NCBI GenBank assembly: GCA_961205875.1
Contig: OY540812.1
Coordinates: 29,087,098-29,151,097, forward strand
Direction of reading: 5' to 3'
Length of the DNA stretch: 64,000 bases
Source: Sialis fuliginosa
Taxonomy: Eukaryota; Arthropoda; Insecta; Megaloptera; Sialidae
The position numbers and the translations under genes were made by a program. Below are positions 12,301 to 27,300 of the stretch, one piece after another. How positions within the stretch are numbered: the first letter of the stretch is position 1; each line of letters opens with the position of its first letter. The notes under the pieces were generated by a model that did no database searches, was not told the DNA's origin, and saw nothing but the letters and a program-made list of their open reading frames with translations.

Positions 12301-15300
12301 TTTCGGTACTTTTAATTAAAAAATTGATTGTGAAAAAGCTATTGAAGATAACTTAACGAAATTTTCAGTGATTATAGTTAAATATCTATATTTTCACATA
12401 AAATCCTTTTGCAAATTTCATTTGTTTATTATCATATTTTTTATTAACTTTTAAATAAACAAATTGAAATTTTAATGACTTCTCAGTACGATAATCGAAT
12501 TTTTTTTTTTTAGTAATATGCATTATACATTTAAGTAGTTTATTTCGAAATAAAATTTCACTGCCCGGTATTAGTTTAAATAATATGAATTTTTATGTGA
12601 CGCAGCGGCGAGCGGTACAAGTGCCGCGCGCTACTGAGCTTAGCCGTTAAGACTGTAGATCGCTACAAATTACAGAATTATTGAATAAATGATTTTTACA
12701 ATACAATTTTTTTTGTATTTATTTATATTTTGTTTTATGTGTAATTCATGTGAGAGAGATATTTATAAAGGTAAAAAATCTACATTATCACCTAGCGAGT
12801 TATGTGAAAATAAATTTTCCAATGTTAATGAGCTTGAGTTAATGAATGATAATATTGAAGATGATGAAACTAGAGATCCTTCTTATAAATGCGAAGTTGT
12901 AGATAAATATGTCTTAATTACTCTGTGCAAATATTGTTAAAAATATAAATAAATACAAAAAAAATTGTATTGTAAAAATCATTTATTCAATAATTCTGTA
13001 ATTTGTAGCGATCTACAGTCTTAACGGCTAAGCTCAGTAGCGCGCGGCACTTGTACCGCTCGCCGCTGCGTCACATAAAAATTCATATTATTTAAACTAA
13101 TACCGGGCAGTGAAATTTTATTTCGAAATAAACTACTTAAATGTATAATGCATATTACTAAAAAAAAAAAATTCGATTATCGTACTGAGAAGTCATTAAA
13201 ATTTCAATTTGTTTATTTAAAAGTTAATAAAAAATATGATAATAAACAAATGAAATTTGCAAAAGGATTTTATGTGAAAATATAGATATTTAACTATAAT
13301 CACTGAAAATTTCGTTAAGTTATCTTCAATAGCTTTTTCACAATCAATTTTTTCATTAAAAGTACCGAAAATTTTTATTGTTAAAAAAATTGTTGTTAAA
13401 TTCAAAATTTTCAAAAACTGTTTTGAGGGATGATTCTTAGGTATGACTACTTTCGATAATTATATTTTAATAAGTTTTCTATCATTAAGTGGTAAAAGGG
13501 GGGTCCACTTGACGTGTTTTGACTCAATGTTAGAATAATGTGTTAAAGTGACGTATACATTATATTTAAATATTATAGAAAACTGTATTCATTTTGATAA
13601 CATCATTGTAAATCTTTCCAACAAATTGGGGTTTTTGAAGACCCCATGCGAGCAGTAATGTGATTTTCTTCATGCGAGTAATTAAGGGTTAATAATTCTA
13701 ACATGAAAAACCTACCATTATAGGAATGTCCGCTAGTAATTCAATATTCATAATATTTCCGGTCGTTAGAGGTAAATCAGGTTTAGTATTGCCGCAGTAT
13801 TTTCCTCTCCCTAGTAATGGCGAATCTTCATATTTGCCGTTTTTAAACTGAAATATTTTAAATTTATATCAATTGATATTTTGTTACACACAGGCGGTAC
13901 AATCCCTTGTTTTCGAGTTATTTGCTTATTATTTTTTTTAAATATAGGTTTATTCAAGGTAGGTGTAAATCATGTTAAGACTAATTTAGAAAATTAGGTA
14001 AAATCTTTAAAGGGCTGTAGCTCCCTCATCAAAAATTTCCGGACACATGTTCATATAAAGTTTTTTGCTTAAAATATTTTTCTCAATTAACTGTTCAATT
14101 TTCGCACGAGAGTGCTGAAACATATAATATAATACAAGCAATACTTACCATTATGTATTTATTTTTACAATCTTCATTACCGCCCATTTCAAAATATTCA
14201 AACGTAATATTTATTTTTCGACCTGGTTTCACAGTTATATTCCATTTACAATCAATCTATAATAAATAAATAATGTTTAATATATCCTCACAATATTAAA
14301 TTTTTATTATCAGATCATAATTGAATATTTTAAAGAATATAATGATTCTAAAATGAATTTGAAACTTTGAAACGTATATTTTTGTACATCATTTTAAAGG
14401 GAAAATAAATCAACATAGAAGAATTAAAGTTTTTAAAATCATACAATTCCCTAATATATTTATAAACATTTAATTACTGGGGCGTTTATTCTAAAATATG
14501 TTATGTACTTACTTCACCTATAAAGTCATACATAGAATCCAAATTAAGTGTAAAATTCTTTATTTCTATAACACCATCAGATCCTTCCAAAGAGCCTCCA
14601 CATACTACAAAATTTTTAATAAATAATTATTTACATGCCTTAAAAATATGTAATGAATTTTCTGCATTTACCTGAAAAAACTTTTGCAGAGAATCCAGTT
14701 TTATTACCGTAAAAATTTGATTCAAAAACAATCTTAACCAAATTAGTTCCATGTATTTTTCCAATTTCAGACAAATTCGGATGACAGTAAGTTCCTATTT
14801 TTGTCCAAGCTTTTTCTGATCCTCCTGTTAAAATTAATAAGTTATGTCCAGTATTATAAAGAATTTGCTTTTGAGCAAAAGCTAAGCTAATGCTATCTGC
14901 GAGGTATCTATACGTAGTATAAAACAAAGTCCCTCGTCAGTTCTGTCTGTCTACGTGTACACGATTTTATCCGTAACTACTGAACGGAATTTATTTTGTT
15001 TTTCATTAATAGATAGTGTTTCACAAGTAAGGTTTAGGCTTATAATTTGTGTAAATTTCATGAAGTCAGAAAAAAAAAATCGTCGGAGAGGTATCTTCAC
15101 GTGCGCTGCATAAATAAACCTTGACACATATGCGTTAAGTAGAAATCAGAGATCAACAAGCAGTAATGACATATGTACGTCATAAAATGCATAGCATTGA
15201 CATTATTATACATTTATTACCACTGTTATAAAATCTCGAATAAATTAATAATTAGAAAAACTAATATTTGATTGTTAACGTTATTTAAAGTGAATAATTT

Positions 15301-18300
15301 TAAATACCTGAATAAATACTAACAGCATCTGCACAGTTTTTATCATCTTCCAAATCAAGTTTATCAAATTCAACTACGATGTGTTCCGAGTCAATTGTTG
15401 AAAATATCCAGTCACATTTTAAGTTTTCACTGTAACCATGCGGGTACCCAGGTGATGTTAATGTATAATTGTGAATTCCATTTATGTTGAACACTTCATC
15501 AGAACCGCAGTCTGCAACTTTTATGCAAATAAATCAATTAAAACATGGGGTGTCCAAAAAATTTTCAATTTTTTAATTTTTCCTAGTCATCATGTTAAAA
15601 AAATCTAGATAATATTTCTTACCTGCTATCTAAAATAAATGAAGAAAATTCACTATAAATAAACATTTAATATAGAGGTAGAGGGGGCAAGATAATGTTT
15701 AAACAATAAATAAATAAAAATATTAACATCAAAAAATTGTTTACTCCAAAATATCACTGTTTTCTTTTTTTTTATATGAACGATCTTACCACTACCTTGG
15801 AGTAACATAATATGATTAATATGAATATCAGATATTAGTTAATGCAAAAAATAAATGATTTTTTAGTTGGTGGTGTATTTTAAGAAATAAAAACTGAACA
15901 TGAGCCTTCTTTGTAGAAACTACAAAAATTTTCAAAATAAGATTAATAAATGAAAATTAACTTTATTATAAATTTTTTATAAATGAATTTGAAATAAAGA
16001 AAAAATATTGGATTTATTAATGTGTTCTCACAACCAAATTTCATATCAAACAGAGAAAAATAGCAATCTTACTTTTAGTTTTATTAGGTTCAGAAATCGT
16101 CTGAGGGATTGCTAACCATTCAAAATCAAACAATGATTCATAGCTGAATCTCTTTGTGATGAACTCAATAAACACTACATTTGACGATGAAGTTACAGGG
16201 TGTGGTATGTCGTGGCCGCAACTCTTACTCAATGACGATGCTGTATTATCATACCCATCGAAAATCTAAAAATGGATTTGATATTAAGACATTATAAAAA
16301 AAAATACACAAAAATATTAAGAATCTTACTTCTAGTCCATAATATTTGCATTCATTTGAAAACAAACCGTTAATTGTAAACTTTGAAAAAGTTATCCGAA
16401 TATGTTCATCATTAAGCACAGTTATTCTCCAGGTAAATTTTGGACCATTCAGGGAATGCAACGGATATAATGGAGACTGTATTCTACCTTTTGAGCCAGT
16501 GAGTTCATTGTCATGTACTGTGGAAAAAAAATTTTATTTGTTTATCTATATTTTCTAAAGAAGCATCTATTAATTACGTAAGCATTTTGAGGGGAAAGGG
16601 GATCCAAAGCGTTACTTATGAAACTTTCCTTTTTCTAATTAATTGGGTGATTTTCTCTGAAACTATTTGATATAAAAATTTTTTATTTAGCACAGAGATG
16701 GAGTGTGGTGGCCCAATTATAGATGCAAAGTATAAAAAGTTGAATTTTGATTCTGAGGGTAAATTGGAAAATGGATAAACAAAATTCAAGGGCATCGTGT
16801 AGGATGTCAAATGAAAGCTTATTGAAGCACGAATTCAACAATATATATAATGTATTTTTTTATGCATTTTTTTAAACATTTTTCAGGAAAAACGCTTAAA
16901 AACTACTATTCCTCACCCTTATCACCAAAAAGATTACTCAGAAAAATCTGAAAAACATTAAAAATAGGTGTAGATTGAGCCAAAATTATCAGGATTGAAA
17001 AATTCTATGTAGTACGATCAATTGTTATAAACAATTTAATTGTTTATTTCATTATAACTGCCGAACTATTTTCAACAAAAAATATTTTTCACAATGTAAG
17101 GAATAACTTTTGTTCTTACACGTTTTTCAAAATTTTGAATATCTTAAGCGGGGGGCTGATGCTACAGAACACCAATTGTGCAAGTATAGCTTACACCTGT
17201 CTTAATTATTTTTATATAACGTCCATGTTAATTGCAATCAGCCTTTTTTTAAAGAAATTCAGCAAATTGTATGTTAAAGAGTAATTAACTAAATTAATTA
17301 AATTAATTGTTTTAAAATACATTAACCCTTGTGTTCATACCCAGGTACCTACCGCAGTAAATTTTTGTAATTAAGGTCAGATAAAATGAAAATTTCTCTT
17401 TGAGCTTCTAAATTGTCGTTATTTAGCTCAAAACAAAGCAAATTGTCGATTGAAAAACAAATTCTTTTTGTTTTTATTAAAAAAAAAAATAAGCTGAACG
17501 TAAGCCATCGATGTAGTCGCACCCACTAAATACATTTATACTTTATACATTTTGAATTAATATTTTTTCTTTGACTGTTATGTAATTGTCCATGCAAATG
17601 ATATTTCTTCCACTGCTTCAGTATGCGGCTGCAAGCTCCTTTACAACCCTTTCTTCTTGATTTTTTTTTGGAATGCAATCCGCTTTCCCTGAGTTAATTA
17701 TGTCATGCAAAGGATAGGTGTTTTCAGCATCAAAAATCCACCAAATTTGTAAACCATATTTTGCCGGGTTCGCAAAAGAGGAGTAAATCCTGGATGGCCT
17801 CGAAAAGAATAAAGTTGCTCATCGGGGAAAACACTTTCTCTATTACTACAATATTCAAAATTTGAATATAAAAGTGAATGGGTACCTGGGTACAAAACAA
17901 CATAGGTTAAGTTGAGTTAATTGAACCAGTTTCAGCTCTTGATATTTTACTTTAAATCTATTTAAAAATTACTTTTTCACACATGTAAGTTGTTATATAG
18001 GAATTTTTATTTTTTCACTATTATTGTAGTTAATTATTGCAGATTTTCTGAGAAAAAAATAATAGAAATTGACCTTAAAAATAACTTAATTATTTTAATA
18101 ACCTTACTACACTTTGATCTTAGCTCACTGAGCCGAGAAGCGTTAACAACGAAATAAAATTACAAACTTTCATAAATAAGTGCTTACGCCGTATATGCTG
18201 AATTAATCACCGAACATCACAAAAATCAGTCTGGACAACAATAAGGCACAGGAAGTGGAATTGGATAGGACACACACTCTAGAAACCAGTAACCGATATA

Positions 18301-21300
18301 ACAAGAACCGCTCTGGACTGGAACCCATAAGGGACTAGAAAAAGAGGACATCCTGCCCAGACATGAAGGTATGTTGTGGATAAAAAGGCTACACGACTAG
18401 AAAAATCGTTAAAGCAACTAAAAGCCTTAACGAACAAACGAAATATGCTTTAAAACGTTTTTTGAGACCCTATGCTCCGCTAGGAGTCAAAGGACTTGTA
18501 TATGTATAATATAATAACTATTACGTACGGAAAGTAGGAGGAGGTAACTAAAATCACAATTTACAAAATCATCGTCCTTATGTTTTTGTAATAATATTAA
18601 TAATATTCATAACATGACTCTTATGTAGAACTAACTGAACTTTACATAAGTTCCATTTATGATTTTAATACTTATTTTATAGTTTAGTAAGCATATTGAA
18701 TTTAATGTCACTTTTCTTCCCATTTATGCAACATATTTGAATATTGTATCCCAGACAAACAGACAGACAGAAAGCTTTTTTTTTAAAGAGAAGATAAGAG
18801 AATAAAAATGACTTACACATTTCATAATAGGCTTTAAAACCCTTTTCGACAGTATTCTCATTTGACTTGAACTTAATCCAGTAACCTTTTTGCTTAATTA
18901 CAATTCCTTTAGGAATTTCAGAACCACAGAACACTCCAATGAGTTTTCCTAGTGCAGATTCTTCTCGCAATTCTACGTAATCTTCATTGCACATTTCCGA
19001 TGAGTCAAGTTTAAAATCCATAAATCTTAGTTCGAAACTGTTTCCGAGAGAGGGTTTTATTAACCATTCACATTCCACATTTATAGGATAACTGTTTGGA
19101 TAACCGGGAGATGCAAAATAACCTTTGGATGATGCAAGTTGATCTCCACAACCTAACGGAAGTAATGAAAATAGTTTTTTTTTTTAATTTCCTTATTACA
19201 GTTATCTATTTCTTATCATTCATAATGTTGCTAATATGCTGTATTTGTTTACTTAATATTATTATGTACAACAAAACAACATGAAATATCATATGTACAT
19301 TAGGGTTTTTTGCAAATCGTAATAATGTACAAAAGTTGCTACTTATCAATACAAACATAATGCAAATTTTTTGGAATCGGTCAATATCTTCAGAATGCAC
19401 ATCGGGACCAAAAGTTTGAAAATTTGATTAAAAAAATGATTTAAAATGCATTAAATTAAAAAAATTAACTTAAGCGTTTTTTTTTAAATCACTGCTTTAA
19501 TCAAATTTTCAAAACTTTGGGCTGAAGATATTATAGATAGAGCAATATTTTTATAGATAGAAAATATTTTTTGTGTTTCAGCTTTGGCTAATTTTTTTTG
19601 TTTATTTCTTCGAACATGTTTATCAGCATGTTTTTTTTATTTTTATTTTTTCGGTCCCATTAATTGTTAATTGTCCAAAAAATTTAGACTCATAGATCAA
19701 ACCTGTGGACGGCGCAAACCGAGTATTTTTCCCATTTGATTAACATGGAAAAAATTACTTTTTAACTTACGCGTGAATATCTCGTTGAAAAAATTTTTTT
19801 TTGAAAATATCTCAGGGGAATATTTTGTAGAGAATTAAGTGCTCAATTCATAAATCCAATAAATTTTAAGAAATATTTGTTTAAAAATTATCATAAAAAT
19901 TGGATTTTACTTTTTATGATAATGTTTAAACGAACATATCTTTAAAAATATTTGATCTATGAATTGAGCACTTGGGATCTTTTTTATAAGAAATTTAATT
20001 CTCTATGATACGCTGCTGTAAGAAATTAAAATAAATAAATTTTTCAACGAGATATTAACGCATAAGTAAAAAAGTAATTTTTCCCATGTTAATCAAATGG
20101 GAAAAAACTCGGTTTGCGCCGTCCACAAGTTTGATCTACGAGTCTGAAATTTTGAGACAATTAACTTTTGATCCAAAGCTAAAACATAGGCTTGTGAGAC
20201 CGAAAAAAATAAATAAAACTAAAATAAACTAAACACCCTAATGTTTATGCCATTTTTAGGGTTCCGTAGAAAATTAGGAACCCATATAGTTTCAGTCTTC
20301 ATCTCATTTATAAACCTATTAAGATGAAATTTGGTATACAGATGTAGATTGATTGAAGTAAAATTTATAAACTTTTTGAATTCAAAAAGTATACAATTTT
20401 TAAAGTTTTTTACCATGTTTTGTACAGTGGTGTTAAGAGTTTTTTTCCAAATTTTAAGATACCCATTTTTTATAAAATTTTCTGTCAACAATAAAGAAGA
20501 TAACAATAAAAATAACTATATTTAACATTTAAATCCTTTATAACTAAAAAAAATTATATTTAATTTTAAAAAATTACAAATTTATCACTTTTAAGTAGAA
20601 TATGACGAAGGAAAAAAAGTTTTTTTTGTTTAGCAAAGTAAGGTAAACTTAAAGCATATTTGTTATAATACCAGGCTTTTTACACAAATTATATGCAGTG
20701 AAATTCACAATAGAATAAATTCCGATAACACCTAAATATAAAAATACAAACTTACTTGTACCGATGACAGTGTATTTAGCAATGAACCTAGTTACGAACA
20801 TCGCCTTTTTAATGTGTAAAGCATTGCCATTGCTTACTATTGTTGGATGTTCGATTTCCTTGCAATAATGATTTAATAAAGGTGCTTCAGAATCTTCACC
20901 ATCGTACACAAATATACCAGATTTTTTGACGCAGAAATCTACTTCTATGTGGGTTATTGTTAAATAAACGTGGTCCTCTAGAATTTGATATTAAAATAAA
21001 TATATTTACTATTGTTGGATGTGCGCTTTCACTGTAATGCTGTTTTAAAAGTAGTTTAGAATCTTCACCATCATATACATATATACCAGCAAGTTGTATT
21101 CATGTGAGGCCATGCGAGTTGCTATCACAGATTGAACAGATTCGGATTTTGTAGTATCTTCCGAAAGGGCAGTTCTCTGCCGTACTGACTGAGTCGAATG
21201 TATCTGATCTAAACATAAACTGTCACTGGACTCACATGAATATGGCTCACGCACAGTGGCGTATATACGTTAAGTGCCGCCCTGGGCCAAAAAAAAAATG

Positions 21301-24300
21301 CCGCCCTGGGTAAAAAATAATTGCCGTTCTGGGCAAAAAATTGTCGCCCTGGTCAAAAAAAATTGCCGCCCCTGTACCAAGGGAAAATATATAATATATT
21401 TTTAACAGTCAAAATTCTTATACGAACTGAAAAGTGAGAAGTTTATATAAATAATGGAAAACATAAGCCACATAAAAAACTGATTTTTTTTTGTTTTTTT
21501 AGTCACGTTAATTGAAATTAAAAATTTTATAAAGTAAAAAGTTTGTAATATAAAAAAATAAAAACTTGACCTTTTTTTTTTTAGTTTTGCTACTAATTTT
21601 TTATTTCCCTATATTTTTTCAAATATGCTACAAATTTACCGCCCCTCTCGGTCTACCGCCCTAGGCCATGGCCCCCATACGCCTCTGCTCACGCACTGCC
21701 ACTGATATATACCAATTTCATAACTGAATATAGTGTCTATTTCTATGTGGGTTATTGTTAAATAAACATGCTCCTCTGAAATTTGATATTAATATAAATA
21801 TTGATGGTCTTACGTCATACCATGATAACTGACAGTTTGGTCATTATGTATCTGATAAATTTTAGTACAGTAGCGAGGAGGGGGCAAGGGGGTCTATCAT
21901 GCCCCAGGCGCCACTCGTTTAGGGGTACCAAATGGTCCCCAAGACGATGATATTCTATATATTATATTACTTTAAGTTTTTCGGGGGCGCCATAAAGGTA
22001 TCGTGCCCTGGGCGCCAATTATGCTTGCTATGCCACTGCAGTTACTTTATAGTTTCACTACAGAAAAATTGCAAGTGAACTGAATTTTTGTAAACACTTT
22101 TATTTAGTTTTTAGAAATAAAGACTCAAAATTCCCTACCAATTTGTTGGTGCTAATAATTAATTTTATGTAAATATCTTCGTAACTACTGGTTCTATGAT
22201 TAAAATATCTATTATTAAATATAAATATTAGAAAATTACCTACATCAAATTTCATATACCTTTCATACAAGTATTCATTTTTACATATTAAGGTTTCAAG
22301 GGGGAATCTACTCTAGGCAACCGAAAATACAATTTTTTTTTTAATATTTAAAAATGGCAGCTGTACGACACTTGCTTCAAAGACAGTTGCCGCCTGAGTT
22401 GTTTTTTTAAAATTAATTTCAAGAAACTTTATAATCACATAGAAGGTTATCATATATTAATCTACTAGTACAGTGGTTCTTAAACTAGGGTCCGCGGACT
22501 CCCGGGGGTCAATAGTTTTTGAGTTATCTTGTACAAGGTTCACGAAAAAATGGTTTTCAGAAAAACGCGTTTAAAAATTCAAGACAAAAAGTAGAGTTGA
22601 AACTTTCCATTGTTTCTATGCAGGATTCTTTAAGTAAATTATTTTAGTTTATATTTTTATTTTCCTATTGATATATTGTTCCTTTAAGTAACTGTCATTT
22701 AGCTTAAATCTACATTTAAATTTTATATTGTATTATCAACAGAACCAAGCATAATTTATCTATATTTATTATAACGCATATTATGTACATTTTTCTATGA
22801 GATCCTAGCATTTAACTAAATATGATTTAAATATACAGGCTGTCCAAGATAAGTATGAAATGCATGGGGATTTCCTAAACGGTAAGAGATACAGATTTGT
22901 TTTTTTTTTTTTTATGATATATATGTCGACTGATACTCGGCCTTTTCCGACAGCTCTTCGTGTTGTGTTGTGTATGTGTGTGTGTTTTGTTTTTTGTTAG
23001 GATCACAGGGATACAAGAGGGAGTGGGAGGATGCTAATGGGCTGATCATAGCAGGGTGAAGACGAACAGGGTGGCCGTGTTAATGGGATACAGATTTGGT
23101 TAAATGAGATGAATTATTGGTATGGAAAGGGTGAGTAATCAAAAAATATTATTTTATGTGGTTTAGGCAGTATACCCAAAAATCTGAAAATTCGGAATTT
23201 ATTTAAATGGCTATAATTTTTTTGTTAAAGTAGATAGGTACTTTTTGTTTGCGGTTTCTTAAAGCACTTTTTATGTAGAATTGATTGGTGTATTTAGAAT
23301 TTTTACATCACTTTTAGTTTCCGAGTCACAAGCCCTAATTTTAGTTTTTCTTATGGGCCACTAAGTTGGCTATAGCATATTTGAATGTATTTTTTAATCT
23401 ACTTTACACATGTCATATTTATTTTTGAAAATAACTTGAAGTACTAAATACCAGTGATATTTATAAAGTATTTTAATGTTAAACAAAAATCACAATAACA
23501 ACAATCAAAATAACAAATGAATATTTGATAACAATAAACTATACGCTAGGAAACCAAAGCTCTTAGTGCCACCACGTGGAAAAAATAAACACTTTTGGGT
23601 TTCTGTCAAACGTAGAAATATTCAAACTGTCATAAAATTATTATTAAAAAGTCGATATTATATTATAATTAATTGTAATGAATCAATATAACGAATATTT
23701 TTATGACTCTCACGAATTTGTATTCCCTCGAGTAATGGCTAAAAATAAAAGTAGCCGCATTTGTTGTGTACCCGGGTGTTCGGACACCAAAAAACTCAAT
23801 TCAGATTTTACGTTTTATCGGTTCCCAGGTCGTGATATTATTGTTGATATTTAAATGAATCGATTGAGACCGGTTAGTTAAATCTCCTTGTTGACTTTAT
23901 CTATGACCACTGAATGGGGCATATCCCAATCAAAAAGTTCATCGCTTTGTTGTGTTTCAGACATACTATAGCTATTTATCTATAAGAATCAACTTTAACA
24001 TCGCTGTTCCGGAAAATTTCCCATTTTGGCAACTTTCTCTGTTTCATTGGCTGGATTATTCGGAGATATCGGCACTTTTGTAATCCTCCATATAAATTTA
24101 CATTATATATGCATTTCCATGAATCACAATAGGAATATTTCGCTTTAATATAACATACATAACTTTGTGTTCGACCTCCGTAATTTTCGTATTGGATAAA
24201 ATAGGAAATTTGAAAATAAAAAAAAATAAAAATGACATAAAAAAAGTTAATAAAAAATTTAAAAAAATGGTTTTCAAGGCCATATATCAACCTAAAGTTT

Positions 24301-27300
24301 TCCTGAAAATGTCATCCAATTATATGAAGCCATTAAGTAAAAAAAAAAATGTTTTCGATTTTCAAATTTTAATTAATTACAACTAAAATAAATTTCAAAA
24401 TTAATTAAAACTTAGTGAAATACTTCTTCAGATAGCGTTCCTCACTAGATGGCGACGTGTCGTTTTTGACAGATGGTTTCCTAGCGTATTACAAAAAAAA
24501 TGTTCTTACTTTTTTTCGATAATAAGTATAACAAGTTACATATCGTTGTAAAGTAGAGTAAAAAATCACGTTCAAATATGCTATAGCCACCTTAGTGGCC
24601 CATAAGAAAAACTAAAGTTGGGGCTTGTAACTCAGAAACTAAAAGTGATATAAAAATTCTAAATACACCAATCAATTCTACATAAAAAATTGCTTCAAGA
24701 AACTGTAAACAAAAAGTACCTATCTACTTTGACAAAGAAGTTATAGCCAGTTAAAGAAATTCCGAATTTTCAGATTTTTGGGTATACCGCCTAAACGACA
24801 TAGAATTATTAATATTTTTGATACAGTAATACTCACCCCTTCCTTACAAATAATTCATCTCATTTAACTAAATCTGTATCTCTTACTGTTTAGGAAATCC
24901 TCATGCATTTCACACTTATATCGTCCGAGATACAGGATGTCCGAATCCTGTATATCATATGACATTTAAATCACTTTGGTAATACACTATAATGTCAAAT
25001 TGTCCAGTATTATAAAGGAGCTAACAAAATTAAATTATTAAAATCTACTTTAAAGAAGCATTAAATTAAATAATTAAAAATACCGGGCAACAGACTTGCA
25101 GATTAAATATTTGGATTTTTTATATTATTTTCATACAAACACAATCTCAAAGTTATATTGTGAACTTTTCTCTAAAACCTCTCAAATATGTACCTGGAAC
25201 ACCTGATATAATTGTCCACGAACAGCTTTCCCGAAGGAGCGTATGTTCTAATATCTGGATAGTTCCTGTTCCGTTTGTAACAATTCTTTGACCGCAAGCC
25301 TGTGAATTTCAGTATTAATAAAAAATAAAAAAACAAGATCAGTATTTCATATACATATGTCACTCACTTCACTATACATAGCACGAAAACCTTTATATTC
25401 TTTATTATCATTTGTTTTCATTCGTACTGTTAACTTATTACTAGTAGACAGTATAACAGGATTGTTCGGCAGTTTGTGGCCACAGTATGATAATAGTTCT
25501 TTATCTTCAATGCTCCCACCATCGTAAACCTTGAAAAATAGTTATTATAAAGGACAGAAGAATAAATAATGACATTGCTTTCAAACAATGATTTTCCATT
25601 GTGTAAATAGACTTAAATTATAATTTTGATAATAAAAAAAAAAAAAAGTAGGTAGTTAATATCTCAAAAAATATATAAATTAGAATTAAATTTAAAATAC
25701 ATCATAGTTCAGTTTTAAACTAGTTTTTTTATTCCAGCTTTACATAGTTTGTTAATTTGTTAATTCTATTAGCTACATTCTTTTTTTAATATTTCAAACA
25801 CATAATTATTTAAAATTCCTTAAATAGACAAACAATAACATATGAGGGAAAAAAAGTGTTTTTTGCCCTTATTTCATTATTGCCTCCAGGATGGTTAGTC
25901 TGATCATTTCAAATTTTTAAGGAACATTTACCATATAAAGGCTCCCACAGACCAAAGTGAATATTTGCAGCAGCTGCGGCACGGAAAAAAACTCAACCAC
26001 TGTGGTAGCGGAATTCGCAAGTCTGTTCACACCGACGTGGCGCGTTTATTTTATCAATAATAATTAATTGTTCTTATACACGCACTATTCGATGCTATCT
26101 GACATTCATATATGTACGTTTTGACATATAATAGATAATATTTTGATTAAAATTGTTGAAAACCTTATTTCATATTGGTATTTTATAATAAAATTGTAAC
26201 TTAAAAGTTTTAAAACTTGTATTTGTAATGTTATGCCTAAAATTTAAAAAATATGAATTATTTTTTAGATATACTACGCCACTGTTTTATTTACTATGGA
26301 ACTTTTTAAGGTCATTAATAAATAAAAATATTTTTGTCAACTTTTCTTAGTCCACCACTGTATAAGATGATTTCTTACAAATTATATTACTTTGTTTGGT
26401 CTTCAAACAAGCGGCGGCGTTTTAAATTTCCGGCAAATATAAACGCTGCAAAACCACACTCTTGGCTGTTAACTGCCTTGTGAACACGTACACAAGCCGC
26501 CATGTACTTCATTTTTGCAACTGCGAATGTTTTGCTCCAGTCTGTGGGAGACTTTAAGGGAATGTAAAATGTAACAGTTGTGTGAGAAGTATATTTACCT
26601 TGACATAATCATGTGTACAATTTATGGAAGATTCTATATTGAAATTGACGAAAGTCAAATTGATTTTATAAGATTCTGGCACTTGAATTAACCAACGGCA
26701 GTCGTCACCCTTATTGTAATTTTGTGGATAGTTACGAGAATGAATAAAACCAGTTAGAGCTGTGTTTGGACCTCCACAATCTAATTAAATAATATTCATT
26801 ATCATGGGCTTCAGGACTAATTTTAAAGGCTTTTTCATAAATAGAGTATCAAACAGAAGTTTTTCAGAATGATATCATTTTTGTCATATTAGTAGCGTCG
26901 AATTATATTTTTTCCTTTGGAGTGAAATTTTTTTGACCAAATCGGTTGCTTTTGGGCTCATAAATATGTGTGTAAGTTTTCCGGATTCTTGGTGCTCTGA
27001 GAGAGGGTTAAAAATGCATTTTTTTATAACAATTTATGATTTTTTGACAATAATGCACTATAAAAATACAAACAAAATAATATTGGGAAGAGGTCAAAAG
27101 GTTATTCCGTTCGCCCGTAAAATAATGGAAACCATGGAAAACATGATATTTTGAAAGTTAGATAAAATATTAGATAAAAAAATATCTAAAACTCTTAATT
27201 TTTTTTAAATATCTTCAAAAGATATCTTTTAATGGTACAAACTGATGTGCAAAATCTCATGTAATAATTTTTGTTTAAATTTTTTAATTTAAACAAAAAT

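Larger units (their letters stand above)
21004..21800 (-). pseudogene. Decayed duplicate of cubilin exon w20, split by insertions
   Basis: 21004-21086 resembles the w20 segment around 20836-20910 (ACTATTGTTGGATGT, GAATCTTCACCATC), and 21713-21800 resembles the segment around 20938-21003 (TTCTATGTGGGTTATTGTTA, TTTGATATTAA). The two halves are one copy separated by a hAT-like insertion with an 8-bp duplication. The reading frame is not kept. Confidence 0.75.
22835..24951. mobile_element. Long-armed inverted-repeat element enclosing a THAP-carrying element
   Basis: The left arm (22835-23430, starting ACAGGCTGTCCAAGATAAG) is inverted at about 24520-24951 (ending CGTCCGAGATACAGGATGTCC). The left arm is interrupted by a short retroinsertion at 22900-23086. 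Between the arms lies another element, about 23540-24493. Confidence 0.75.
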
